A stretch of 64,000 nucleotides of DNA from Vampirovibrionales bacterium (GCA_016712355.1 JADJRF010000005.1:310001-374000); one strand, 5' to 3'. Shown: positions 32,841 to 40,797, numbered from the stretch's first letter. A program made the numbers and translations. The notes: generated from the letters alone by a model not told the origin.

Positions 32841-32930
32841 CCCCGCCCGCTTGCGCTCTTTTCTGCGCGTTCGGCGGGGGATCGACAGACGCGCCGCGCC
32901 TTGGATGAATGTTCGGGGCGCGGGGAGGCG
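32830..32930 (+). repeat. Duplicated downstream element, copy 2
   Basis: It starts AAACCCCATAACCCCGCCCGC and continues CGTTCGGCGGGGGATCGACA, GCGCCGCGCCTTGGATGAAT and GGGGCGCGGGGAGG. It matches copy 1 at 32075-32199 with a shorter middle. It may act as the transcript end of each paralogue, but there is no U-run. Confidence 0.75.
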
Positions 32931-33006
32931 ACGAACGCGGTCACGCGGCCTCGCGCTTGCATCCCTGCTGAAAATACCGTTTAATAAGGGCGGGAGATTG
33001 ACGCGC

Positions 33007-34068
33007 GTGACGGGTAACCGCTGGGCTTTCATCCAACTTTCGGGCGCGCTGCTGCTGGCGGCGAGCCTCATGGCCCTCAACGCCGGGCCGGTCGGCGCAC
33101 AAGCGCTGAGCGAGGCGCGCAAAAACCAGCTCACCCAACAGGCGCTGGCCGGACATTATCAGGAAGTCGCGCCGTTTCTGCTGCCGCGGGCCACGCGCGG
33201 CGACCCGGAGATTCAATACCTGCTGGGCGTCGCCTACGAAAAAGGCAAACGCTACGAGGAGGCCATGCGCTGGTTTCAGCGCGCGGCGGATCAGGGGCAT
33301 CAGGACGCGCTGTTCAGCGTCGCCTATCTGGTGGAAAAAGGGCTGGGCGTGACGCGCGACCCGGCTCAGGCGTTCCGGCGCTATCTGCGCGCAGCCGAAA
33401 CCGGCATGCCCGAAGCCCAGCTCAAGGTCGGCATGCTGTACGAAGCGGGCCAAGGCGTGGAGAAAAATCCGCAGCAAGCCGCGCAGTGGTACCGCAAGGC
33501 GGCGGATCAGGGGTTTGCGCTGGCGCAATACGCTTATGGAGCCCTTGCGCAGGCGGGATCCGGCATGGCGGCCAATGCAGCGGAAGCATTCCGGTATTTT
33601 AAGCAGGCGGCGGATCGCGGTCTGGCAATTGCGCAGTTGCGCGCCTCGGTGATGCTGGAATCTGGCGAGGGCGTGACGAAAAGCATTCAGGACTCGGTGC
33701 GTTACGCGCAAAAAGCCGCGGCCCAAGGCTACGACGAAGCGCAGCTCAAGTTGGGCCTGATGTACGAAGAAGGCCTCGACGGCGGCGCGCCCCAGTACGA
33801 GGATGCCGCCAAGTGGTACCGCAAAGCCGCTGAGCAGGGCAACGATTACGCCCAGATGGCGCTGGGGACGTTCTATCTGCTGGGGCAAGGCGTGGATCAG
33901 GACTACGTGCAGGGTTACGCCTGGCTGGACGTGGCCTCGCGCAACGGCAACGCCGAGGCCGAAAGCTGGCTGAAGACCATCGTGCGCGATATGTCGGCCA
34001 AGCAGATTGCCGCCGCCCAGCGCCGCGCGATCGCCTGGCGCAAACCGGCGCCGCAGGGGCTAAAATAG
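33007..34068 (+). CDS. Secreted Sel1-repeat protein
   Basis: A 353-residue exported protein. A signal peptide (FIQLSGALLLAASLMALNAG, cleavage near VGAQA) precedes about seven Sel1-like repeats of 36-38 residues with the consensus A..W...AA.QG...A...LG..Y..G.GV. Examples are AMRWFQRAADQGHQDALFSV, AAQWYRKAADQGFALAQYAY and AAKWYRKAAEQGNDYAQMAL. The final SWLKTIVRDMSAKQIAAAQR helix is typical of the family end. Sel1 proteins are scaffolds in envelope signalling or host/prey interaction. The start GTG 33007 is chosen from GGGAG 10 bases upstream; TTG 32998 is possible, and longer frames run through the preceding repeat element. It is monocistronic, followed by the 86-bp array. Confidence 0.85.
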   Translation: MTGNRWAFIQLSGALLLAASLMALNAGPVGAQALSEARKNQLTQQALAGHYQEVAPFLLPRATRGDPEIQYLLGVAYEKGKRYEEAMRWFQRAADQGHQDALFSVAYLVEKGLGVTRDPAQAFRRYLRAAETGMPEAQLKVGMLYEAGQGVEKNPQQAAQWYRKAADQGFALAQYAYGALAQAGSGMAANAAEAFRYFKQAADRGLAIAQLRASVMLESGEGVTKSIQDSVRYAQKAAAQGYDEAQLKLGLMYEEGLDGGAPQYEDAAKWYRKAAEQGNDYAQMALGTFYLLGQGVDQDYVQGYAWLDVASRNGNAEAESWLKTIVRDMSAKQIAAAQRRAIAWRKPAPQGLK

Positions 34069-34120
34069 CGGCATTTTCTGCGCCCTTCGTCGACGCAGGC
34101 AGAGGCGGCCAAACGAATCT

Positions 34121-34628
34121 GGAGGGCAAAGCCCTCCGATCAAGACAGGGTGGGGGTTCGGGGGCAAAAACACCCCCCAGAGGCGCGGCTCATGAGAAAC
34201 GGGTCTGGAGGGCGAAGCCCTCCAATCAAGACAGGATAAGGGCTCTGGGACGAAAACACCCCCCAGAGCCGCGGCTCATGAGAAACGGGTCTGGAGGGCA
34301 AAGCCCTCCAATCAAGACAGGATAAGGGCTCTGGGGCGAAAATACCCCCCAGAGCCGCGGCTCATGAGAAACGGGTCTGGAGGGCAAAGCCCTCCAATCA
34401 AGACAGGATAAGGGCTCTGGGGCGAAAATACCCCCCAGAGCCGCGGCTCATGAGAAACGGGCCTGGAGGGAAAAGCCCTCCAATCAAGACAGGATAAGGG
34501 CTCTGGGACGAAAACACCCCCCAGAGCCGCGGCTCATGAGAAACGGGTCTGGAGGGCAAAGCCCTCCAATCAAGACAGGGTGGGGGTTCGGGGGCGGGAA
34601 CGGCCCCCGAGAGGCGGGCTCGATAACG
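34121..34628. repeat. Tandem array of six 86-bp units
   Basis: The word GGAGGG recurs at 34121, 34207, 34293, 34379, 34465 and 34551, exactly 86 bases apart. Each unit has a hairpin GGAGGGC-AAA-GCCCTCC, a second stem pairing CTCTGGGG with CCCCCCAGAG, and palindromes AGCCGCGGCT and CTCATGAG. Inner units are nearly identical. The first and last units share a variant middle (GACAGGGTGGGGGTTCGGGG), as if the array grew by internal expansion. There is no coding frame and no spacer variation, so it is not CRISPR. Confidence 0.92.
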
Positions 34629-34666
34629 AAAATCCTAGAATTTTTAGCGGGATTTAACGCGAGCGC

Positions 34667-36034
34667 TTAACTGCGCGCCGGCACGATGCCGACCATCGGC
34701 GTCATCGGGAAATACGGCGGCGCCGAATTGCGACCCACATTGGCGAGAATCGTCTGAACGCGCTGCTTGAGCAGGGCGGGATCGCGCTTGAGCGAAGGCA
34801 GATCGTCTTGCAACAGGCGCAGATCCCGGTTAAGGGTTTCGGTTTCGGCGATGCGGTGATATCCCGGATCGAGTTGCAGCCAGTTGGCCCGCTGATAACG
34901 GTACTCAGTCGCCGCATTGGCTTGCGTCACACGGATTTCGCGAAGACCGTCGACCGCCAGCTTGCCAAGCGCGGCAATACCCACCAGCGCGCCGTAGCCC
35001 AGCACCAGCCACTTGCTTTGCAGGCGATCCGCCAGCATCACCAGCGCGGCGGCGTCGGTGTGCGAGAGGGTTTTTTCGATGGCGCGCAGCGGGGCGGCGG
35101 CGGGAGCGCGTTTCTCGAGATCGGCGGCGTGTTGTTCCAGCCCGGCGTGTGGTTGCAGACCAGCTTCGCCGGTGCGCTCATAGCGGATCAGATCGGCGCG
35201 AAAACGCTCGACGGCGTTGAGAAACCCATGGAGAATCACGCCGGTAAGGGCGCCGGCAAGAGCAAAGGCGGCGTCGAGCGTCCCGACGGGTTGACGCGCT
35301 GGCGGCGTCTCACTGACGCTGTTTCCAAAACGCACGCCGGGCATCGGCCATTGGCGATGGGTGGGCTGATAGGCTGAGCGGCGCTGCGCGTCGGAGGATT
35401 CCGCCCATGAAGCGGGCTGCAGAATAGGGGGGATCGGCGCCTGATTGCGCGTTAAGAGCTCGCGAAGGCGCGTTCTGGCCTCATCGAGCAGGCGATCGTC
35501 AAAGGCCTGCTTGTCGCGCAGACTTTGCGCAAAGGTTCCCTGCAGGCGAGAGAGCAGCCGCACGCGGATGCCGGTTTCCTGACGGCGCACCCACGCCTCT
35601 TGATAGCCCTGAACGGCCGTGGTGGCCAGATAGCCCGCAGCGGTCGCGCCGCTGTAGAGGGCCAGCGGCGCGACAAAGCGCGGCGCTTCCATGGCCTGCA
35701 TCGACAGCGAGGCGAGCGGATTCTGAAACAGCAGCAGCGTCAGGCTCTTGTTGTACGGGGTCACCGGGCGCGGGAAGAGCGTCGACAGGCGCTGAAATCC
35801 GGCGCGGAAGGGTTTTCTGGCCAGCAGGGTCGCGCCCAGTCCCAGCCCAAAAGCGGCCAGCGCACGGCGCACCGGGATAAAATCGCCCGAGACGAAGGCC
35901 TGATCCGGCTCCGTGTCAGAAGGCGCAGGCGAATAAGACGGGTCTGAAAAAGAAGCGGAAGCAGAGGACAACGCGCGCGCAGGGCCTTCAAATCGGGCGA
36001 AGGCAGGCGCGGGAACGCAGGCAGAAAGTGACAT
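34667..36034 (-). CDS. Unknown multi-helix membrane protein under a cobalamin riboswitch
   Basis: A 455-residue protein that I do not recognise. The first about 75 residues are polar, Ala/Ser/Pro-rich (MSLSACVPAPAFARFEGPAR...). Four hydrophobic segments follow (RRALAAFGLGLGATLLARKP; APLALYSGATAAGYLATTAV; DAAFALAGALTGVILHGFL; LVLGYGALVGIAALGKLAVD), separated by long charged helices (RLQGTFAQSLRDKQAFDDRL; LNRDLRLLQDDLPSLKRDPA). It has none of the signatures of BtuB, BtuCDF, CbtA/B, Cob/Cbi enzymes or MetE. The start at 36034 is inferred from where coding-like sequence begins; it lacks a Shine-Dalgarno, and the frame stays open upstream through the riboswitch by GC bias. The riboswitch suggests a link to vitamin B12. 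Confidence 0.6.
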   Translation of the reverse strand: MSLSACVPAPAFARFEGPARALSSASASFSDPSYSPAPSDTEPDQAFVSGDFIPVRRALAAFGLGLGATLLARKPFRAGFQRLSTLFPRPVTPYNKSLTLLLFQNPLASLSMQAMEAPRFVAPLALYSGATAAGYLATTAVQGYQEAWVRRQETGIRVRLLSRLQGTFAQSLRDKQAFDDRLLDEARTRLRELLTRNQAPIPPILQPASWAESSDAQRRSAYQPTHRQWPMPGVRFGNSVSETPPARQPVGTLDAAFALAGALTGVILHGFLNAVERFRADLIRYERTGEAGLQPHAGLEQHAADLEKRAPAAAPLRAIEKTLSHTDAAALVMLADRLQSKWLVLGYGALVGIAALGKLAVDGLREIRVTQANAATEYRYQRANWLQLDPGYHRIAETETLNRDLRLLQDDLPSLKRDPALLKQRVQTILANVGRNSAPPYFPMTPMVGIVPARS

Positions 36035-36119
36035 AAGGGCAGGGCGGTCTCTTGTGCTCGCAAGCAGAGGGCGCAGAATCAATGCAGGGCAATGGGAAAA
36101 CAGAGAGAGAGAGGAAAGC

Positions 36120-36290
36120 GCGGCGGCGCGGCGTTCTGACTCATCACGCGGCGGAAAGGGGTGGGGGCGCAAGCGCGCGGCCCTTCCGCAGGCGACTGAC
36201 AGTTGCGGCACAGCTCCGGAATTGCACCGGATTTCCCGACGTCGACGCGCGAGCATTATAGCAGCAACAACGTCGCCGTCCCATCGCCGC
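36120..36290 (-). promoter_or_regulatory. Cobalamin riboswitch
   Basis: On the minus strand the conserved core reads GGGAAATCCGGTGCAATTCC, then GGAGCTGTGCCGCAACTGTC (36198-36236), which matches the AdoCbl riboswitch heart almost base for base. P5 is GCGGAAGGG/CCCTTTCCGC, and the B12 box follows as TGATGAGTCAGAACGCCGCG (36127-36146). P2 can pair CGACGT (36270-36275) with ACGTCG (36238-36243), and P1 GCGGCG (36285-36290) with CGCCGC near the B12 box. A TATAAT at 36254-36259 falls in the P2 region and may be incidental. It lies about 90 bases ahead of the gene starting at 36034. There is no obvious U-run terminator. Confidence 0.85.
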
Positions 36291-36399
36291 ATGGGCGCCG
36301 GACGTGATAAAATCGCGATTCCCACCGGATTCTGGACGGGATTCTGTGGGACTGACCGTGTCGCGTTCACCCCGTGATCGACCCTAAAACGAGCGCCCG

Positions 36400-37428
36400 A
36401 TGACCCCTGTTGATTTTTCGCGCAACGACGCCGCCGCCCCTCTGCGCATTGGCCCGCTGACGCTCGCCAGCCGCGTCGCGTTGGCCCCGATGGCTGGGGT
36501 GACCGACGCCGCCTTTCGCACGCTGGCGCGCCACTGGGCGCCGGATTCGCTGATTTTTACCGAAATGATCAGCGCCAACGGCATCGTGTACTCGCGGCGC
36601 ATCGACGACCGGATTCTGGCAAAAACCGAGCATGACCCGCCGATCGCGTATCAACTGGCCGCCAACAACGTCGATGCGCTGCTGCGCGCAGCAGAAGCCA
36701 TTGTCGTGAGCAAGCGCCCCGACGTGCTGGATTTAAACATGGGCTGCCCGGTCAAAAAAATCACGGGGAATTTTGAAGGCTGCTCACTGATGCGCGACCC
36801 GGATCGGGCCTCTGCGCTGGTAGCGGCGCTCGTAGCGAATTTCGATACGCCGGTGACGGTCAAGTTTCGCCTGGGCTGGGACGCCCAATCGATGAATTAT
36901 CTGGCCTTTGGGCAGATGTGCGAGGCCGCTGGCGCGCAAATGGTCACGCTGCACGCGCGCACCCGCAGCCAGGGCTATGCGCCGGGCTGTCGCTGGGAGG
37001 CCTTCGGCGAGCTGAAGCGCGGCTTGCGGATTCCTGTCATCGCCAACGGCGACATTACCAGCGCCGACGACGCCCGCCGCGTGATGCGCGACTACGGCGT
37101 TGACGGCGTGATGATTGGCCGCGCCGCTCTGGGCGCGCCCTGGCGCGTTGGTGACATTGATCGCGCGCTGCGAAGCGGCGAAGCGCAAATCACCCGCACG
37201 CCGCAAGAGCGTCTGGCGGCATGTCTGGACCATGCGCGCCTGCATTGCGCCGCCCACGGCGAGGCGGTCGGCGCGCGCGAAATGCGAAAGCATCTGACGT
37301 GGTACGTCAAGGGATTTCCCGGCGCGAGCCGCCTGCGCGAGCGCATGACGCACGTGTCCTCGCTCGCCGACATCGAGCGTCTGGTCAACGATCTCCCTGT
37401 GGATCTGGCCCTGAACGCGGCTTCTTAA
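36400..37428 (+). CDS. dus: tRNA-dihydrouridine synthase (DusB-like)
   Basis: A 342-residue FMN enzyme that reduces uridine to dihydrouridine in the tRNA D loop. The N-terminal TIM barrel shows VALAPMAGVTDAAFRTLAR and TEMISANGIVYS. The catalytic C116 is in LDLNMGCPVKKITGNFEGC. FMN/tRNA residues lie in VTVKFRLGWDAQSMNY, LHARTRSQGYAPGCRWEA, PVIANGDITSADDARRVM and DGVMIGRAALGAPWRVGDI. The C-terminal helical tRNA domain has REMRKHLTWYVKGFPGASRL. The length is typical of DusB. It is divergent from the riboswitch gene and appears to be a single unit. Confidence 0.93.
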   Translation: MTPVDFSRNDAAAPLRIGPLTLASRVALAPMAGVTDAAFRTLARHWAPDSLIFTEMISANGIVYSRRIDDRILAKTEHDPPIAYQLAANNVDALLRAAEAIVVSKRPDVLDLNMGCPVKKITGNFEGCSLMRDPDRASALVAALVANFDTPVTVKFRLGWDAQSMNYLAFGQMCEAAGAQMVTLHARTRSQGYAPGCRWEAFGELKRGLRIPVIANGDITSADDARRVMRDYGVDGVMIGRAALGAPWRVGDIDRALRSGEAQITRTPQERLAACLDHARLHCAAHGEAVGAREMRKHLTWYVKGFPGASRLRERMTHVSSLADIERLVNDLPVDLALNAAS

Positions 37429-37461
37429 ATACAGGCGCGACTGAGAGCGCAACGCGACGTT

Positions 37462-37689
37462 TTACCCCAGACTTTGCGTGGGCATAAAGGACGTCGTGCC
37501 TTTGTTTTTACCCCTTCCTTCCGGGACCAAACTGCTGGTACGCCAGCGATTGGTCACTTCGTCATGAATCCATTTTTCGACAAAGGCGCGTTGACCTGCG
37601 ATCTTTTTTTCAGCCTCTGTCTGAGGTTTTTGAGGCTGTCGCGTGGCGCTGGCGCGCGCGGCGGCGTTGGTTGAAACCCCTGCTGTCAT
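37462..37689 (-). CDS. Hypothetical protein, 75 residues
   Basis: A small basic soluble protein, not recognised. The N-terminal third is disordered (ARASATRQPQKPQTEAEKK); the middle AGQRAFVEKWIHDEVTNRWR may be a helix. AGGGGG lies nine bases before the ATG. It converges with dus with a short gap. There is no family resemblance that I can state. Confidence 0.5.
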   Translation of the reverse strand: MTAGVSTNAAARASATRQPQKPQTEAEKKIAGQRAFVEKWIHDEVTNRWRTSSLVPEGRGKNKGTTSFMPTQSLG

Positions 37690-37788
37690 AATCTGAATCC
37701 CCCTAAACCTGCCCTCACGGGCAACCCCTACTCATGGCATTAAACCCGGTTGTGAACATTTGATGCGCGTGGCTGAACGGCGCGCGCC

Positions 37789-37959
37789 TTATTCGGTGGC
37801 GGGCGGCGCGTCTGGCGGCGGCGACGCGGGCGTGTCGGCCAACAGACGATCGAGACGCGCGACCTCGGCGGCGCGGCGCTCAAAAGCCAGCGGAAAGCGA
37901 TCCAAATCGCTGGGACGCAGCAAGAGAGTGGACTTACGAGGCGCAGCGGTTCGACTCAT
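37789..37959 (-). CDS. Hypothetical protein, 56 residues
   Basis: A short frame with a consensus AGGAGG eight bases before the ATG. The product starts MSRTAAPRKSTLLLRPSDLD, has a basic helix (LAFERRAAEVARLDRLLADT) and ends in a proline/alanine tail (PASPPPDAPPATE). The strong ribosome site and its position between two other minus-strand small genes support translation. The function is unknown. Confidence 0.5.
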   Translation of the reverse strand: MSRTAAPRKSTLLLRPSDLDRFPLAFERRAAEVARLDRLLADTPASPPPDAPPATE

Positions 37960-38126
37960 TGGCTTCCTCCTGTGGGCGCCCTGCGATGCGTGAGACGCGG
38001 GGGCGCAATGCGGGTCGGTTATGGCTTAAAAACATCCGACGTTTGGAAATTGCCCGTTTGGGGCGATTCACGCGGATTCTTTCTTAAATTTTAAGAAGCG
38101 CGCGCCGTTTTGCCGAGTCATCCGGC

Positions 38127-39146
38127 TTAAAACCGTCCATAGGGTAGCCCCATCAGGCCACTGAGATCCCCCATGCCGGCGCCGTATCCGCCCAAGCTGG
38201 ACAGGCCGGACAGGCCGCCCATCGACATAAACGGATCGCCCATGCCAGCGCCATAAGCGCCTCCGCTCATGCTGGACAGACCGGACAGGCCGCCCATCGA
38301 CATGAACGGATCGCCCATGCCAGCGCCATAAGCGCCTCCGCTCATGCTGGACAGGCCGGACAGGCCGCCCATCGACATAAACGGATCGCCCATGCCGGCG
38401 CCATAACCGCCTCCGCCCATGCCAGACAGGCCGGACAGGCCGCCCATCGACATAAACGGGTCGCCCATGCCAGCGCCATAACCGCCTCCGCCCATGCCAG
38501 ACAGGCCGGACAGGCCGCCCATCGACATAAACGGGTCGCCCATGCCGGCGCCGTAACCGCCTCCGCCCAGGCCGGACAGGCCAGACAGGCCGGACATGGC
38601 GCCGCCGCCTGCGGCAGTCATTAAGACGCCGATTAAGAGGCGCATCATACTCATCATCATCCGCGCCATGGCGGGGCGATTGCTCAGGGAATCGTCCATC
38701 AGGCCGGGCGAATCGTACGTCGTGGCTGCGCCATAAGTCGATGGCGAGGAGAGCGCAGGCGCGCGATCGCTCACCGTATCGAGCCGGATTTCCCTGGCGG
38801 CGTCGTTTTCTGACGTAATGCCGCGAAAGGCCTTGATCGCATGCCAGCTATTGGGCGCGCCGACCTTGTTTTCGCCGGCCCTCGGACTCAGCGCAGAGAG
38901 TTGCGTCGACGACGCCGGCAGCGCAGCGGGGCTGGAAAGATTGCGAGCGGCCAGCGCGTCCTCATAGTAACGGGCGCTCGCAGGCGTGTCGTAGCGGGCG
39001 GCATCGTCGTTGTTGCGGGCATCTTTGGCGGCCAGTTGGGCATCGGTCTTCATGCCTTTTTCCGGGCGCGGCAACTGGATATCCATGCCCGTGGCGCGGT
39101 TGGTATCCTTAATCGGCTTCCACGGATTGAAAAAACTTAACCCCAT
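38127..39146 (-). CDS. Gly/Met/Ser repeat protein with five 25-residue repeats
   Basis: A 339-residue protein of unknown function. The N-terminal about 165 residues are polar (MGLSFFNPWKPIKDTNRATG...). A short hydrophobic Met-rich segment (MARMMMSMMRLLIGVLMTAA) follows. Then come five near-identical 25-residue repeats of the type YGAGMGDPFMSMGGLSGLS and a shorter end GMGDLSGLMGLPYGRF. The repeats resemble structural glycine-rich surface or matrix proteins. There is no classical signal peptide at the chosen start, but the Met-rich helix could insert in a membrane. Start 39146 has GGGAGG seven bases upstream; an in-frame start at 39278 would add AT-rich hydrophobic leader codons. Copy number of the repeats may vary between strains. 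Confidence 0.68.
   Translation of the reverse strand: MGLSFFNPWKPIKDTNRATGMDIQLPRPEKGMKTDAQLAAKDARNNDDAARYDTPASARYYEDALAARNLSSPAALPASSTQLSALSPRAGENKVGAPNSWHAIKAFRGITSENDAAREIRLDTVSDRAPALSSPSTYGAATTYDSPGLMDDSLSNRPAMARMMMSMMRLLIGVLMTAAGGGAMSGLSGLSGLGGGGYGAGMGDPFMSMGGLSGLSGMGGGGYGAGMGDPFMSMGGLSGLSGMGGGGYGAGMGDPFMSMGGLSGLSSMSGGAYGAGMGDPFMSMGGLSGLSSMSGGAYGAGMGDPFMSMGGLSGLSSLGGYGAGMGDLSGLMGLPYGRF
38197..38577. repeat. Five tandem 75-bp coding repeats
   Basis: ATCGACAT recurs at 38221, 38296, 38371, 38446 and 38521, exactly 75 bases apart, within the gene 38127-39146. Units differ at only a few positions and keep the reading frame, each giving 25 residues. Confidence 0.92.
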
Positions 39147-39591
39147 GACGGTTTCCTCCCATCGGCGCGCCCCATTGCGCGGCTTGCAAGCATGACAGCG
39201 AATTTCCCCTGACGTGACGCTTCCCCCGAGCGCTCCTGCGCTCATCCACAAAAAACAGACACATAAAAATAAAAACATGTATATAGAGCGAATTGCGGAA
39301 CGCAGGCAGGCTTCAGCTTGTCTTAAGAATCGCGTGGGTGCGGCGATCGGGTCAAAATGTTAATTTTTCGTAAAGTATTAACATCAAGCCGCACGTGTTT
39401 GTTTTTATGCAAGCACAAGGTAAATGCACTTCTCATCTCGTCTCTCTCTCACATCACACACTGTCTCTCTCTCAAATTCTCTCTCTCTCAAAAATCAAAT
39501 CGCTCACAGCCACCCAACGGGGCTTTGCCCCGGTGAGCGCTTATCGGGGAATTGTCACGCGGTAGGGGTTGTATTCAGGAGGACCGGGGAT
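39147..39591. other. Intergenic, AT-rich with CT-dinucleotide tracts
   Basis: It lies between divergent genes. It contains an AT-rich stretch (39240-39420, likely promoters) and a run of TCTC tracts (39435-39490: TCTCTCTCTCACATCACACA and two more CTCTCTCTC blocks). A small hairpin GGGGC-TTT-GCCCC sits at 39521-39535. There is no convincing gene; an open frame from 39424 is only an extension of the next gene. Confidence 0.55.
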
Positions 39592-40074
39592 ATGGAACGT
39601 CATTCGAATCGTCGTCATGTGAATTTGGAAGTCTTGACGCTTCAGTTTGATCGCCGTCGTTATGATGGCGGCTCCGAAATCGAACTCATCGCATTCATTG
39701 AACGCCAGCAAGCCCAAGCCGGGCGGCTGATGGGCGAACCGATGGCGTCGCTGACGCGCCCGACGCCGCAGCCGCGTCAAAGCGCGGAAGCCGAGCGCTC
39801 GCAGACGGTTTGCAAATCGCCCGCTCACTCGCGCCGGACGGTCGTCCGTCTGACCGAAGCCCTGATTGCCGGGCCGGTGGCGGTGGTTGTCGGACTGGTC
39901 GGCATTCTCACGTCGATCCTGGCCATCGGGATTTTCGCCAACGGCGGAAACGCCGCGCTGGCCGCTCAGAGCCGCGACGTCTTGCGCGAATGCGCGCTGA
40001 CGCTGGCCAAAGGGGTTGGCGATACGTTTCTGGCGCCGGTGCGCGCCGTGGGGGTCTTGCTCAAGCGGGCGTAA
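39592..40074 (+). CDS. Hypothetical protein with C-terminal membrane segment
   Basis: A 160-residue protein, not recognised. The N-terminal part is charged (MERHSNRRHVNLEVLTLQFD; RYDGGSEIELIAFIERQQAQ). A proline/serine linker follows, then one long hydrophobic segment (ALIAGPVAVVVGLVGILTSI, continuing LAIGIFANGG) and an amphipathic tail ending VGVLLKRA. Probably tail-anchored with the N-terminus in the cytoplasm. The start is fixed by AGGAGG nine bases upstream. An upstream in-frame start at 39424 would translate the CT tracts. It is followed at 40203 by a strong terminator. Confidence 0.6.
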   Translation: MERHSNRRHVNLEVLTLQFDRRRYDGGSEIELIAFIERQQAQAGRLMGEPMASLTRPTPQPRQSAEAERSQTVCKSPAHSRRTVVRLTEALIAGPVAVVVGLVGILTSILAIGIFANGGNAALAAQSRDVLRECALTLAKGVGDTFLAPVRAVGVLLKRA

Positions 40075-40144
40075 GCGCTCGTCTGGCATTCACAGATTTC
40101 AGGGGGTTTTTAGGGGGATTAAACGCAAACGCATCGCGATTTTT

Positions 40145-40167
40145 CGTCTCTGCGCGTCGCAGAGACG
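40145..40167. other. Perfect 10-bp stem hairpin
   Basis: CGTCTCTGCG and CGCAGAGACG close a 3-base loop about 70 bases after the gene ending at 40074. It is preceded by, not followed by, T-rich sequence on the plus strand, so its role (RNA 3'-end protection, processing, or part of a tandem terminator) is open. Confidence 0.5.
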
Positions 40168-40202
40168 CATAGACAGTCTTCTTCTCTCGTCTCTTCTGAA
40201 TT

Positions 40203-40238
40203 GCGTCTTTTTTGGGGAAAAAAGACGCTTTTTCTTTT
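40203..40238 (+). terminator. Strong rho-independent terminator
   Basis: An 11-bp stem GCGTCTTTTTT/AAAAAAGACGC with a GGGG loop is followed by TTTTTCTTTT. It ends the transcript of the gene at 39592-40074. Confidence 0.85.
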
Positions 40239-40284
40239 GGACGAAAAGCGGCCCAGAGCCGGGCCAAAAGCGAGCGGGCAGGAT

Positions 40285-40797
40285 TCAGCGGGCGATCAGG
40301 CGGTCGGGGTAGGCGGTGAGCAGGTACTCGAGAAAGCCTTCCGAAGCGGACTCCAGCATATCCAGCACGCGCTCGAATCCGGCTTCGCCGCCGTAGTAGG
40401 GATCCGGGACGTCGGTTAGCCGCAGATCGGGGGCGTATTCGAGAAACATGCCGATGCGCGGACGTAAGGCCTCAGGAGCCATCTGGCGCAAACGGCGGCG
40501 ATGGCCGCTGTCCATGGCCAGAATGTAATCGAAGGCTTCGATATCGCCCGGCGTTACCAGACGCGCGCGCTGGCCGCGCAAGTCGTAGCCCCGGCGCGCG
40601 GCGGCTTCCACCGAGCGCGGATCGGGCGCAGAGCCCACGTGGTAGTCGTCGGTGGCGGCGGAATCGACGCGAATCCGCCCATCGAGATGACGCTTGACCA
40701 GTAAGGCGCGAAACACGCCTTCAGCCGACGGCGATCGGCAGATATTGCCCGTGCACACGAACAGAACCGAGAGCGTCGGGTCAGCAGAGGCGCTCAT
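40285..40797 (-). CDS. Low-molecular-weight protein tyrosine phosphatase
   Basis: A 170-residue cysteine phosphatase. The P-loop is FVCTGNICRSP with nucleophile C15 and R21, and the general acid is D132 in VPDPYYGG. LMW phosphatases of bacteria often counteract BY-kinases of capsule/EPS export; the Wzz-like protein in this window lacks a working kinase site, so another partner is needed. The arsenate-reductase branch is less likely because it lacks the extra redox cysteines. The ATG overlaps the stop of the DJ-1/PfpI gene by 4 bases, so the two form an operon. Confidence 0.92.
   Translation of the reverse strand: MSASADPTLSVLFVCTGNICRSPSAEGVFRALLVKRHLDGRIRVDSAATDDYHVGSAPDPRSVEAAARRGYDLRGQRARLVTPGDIEAFDYILAMDSGHRRRLRQMAPEALRPRIGMFLEYAPDLRLTDVPDPYYGGEAGFERVLDMLESASEGFLEYLLTAYPDRLIAR

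Noticed and set aside
34121..34628. Tandem repeats considered as a CRISPR array
   Set aside because: Units are contiguous 86-bp copies without unique spacers, and no cas gene is in the window.
36035..36370. Upstream extension of the unknown membrane protein frame
   Set aside because: The extension would translate the conserved cobalamin riboswitch; the Arg/Pro/Ser-rich codons are a product of GC bias.
39424..39591. N-terminal extension of the membrane protein at 39592
   Set aside because: It would translate the CT-dinucleotide tracts; the AGGAGG before 39592 fixes the start.
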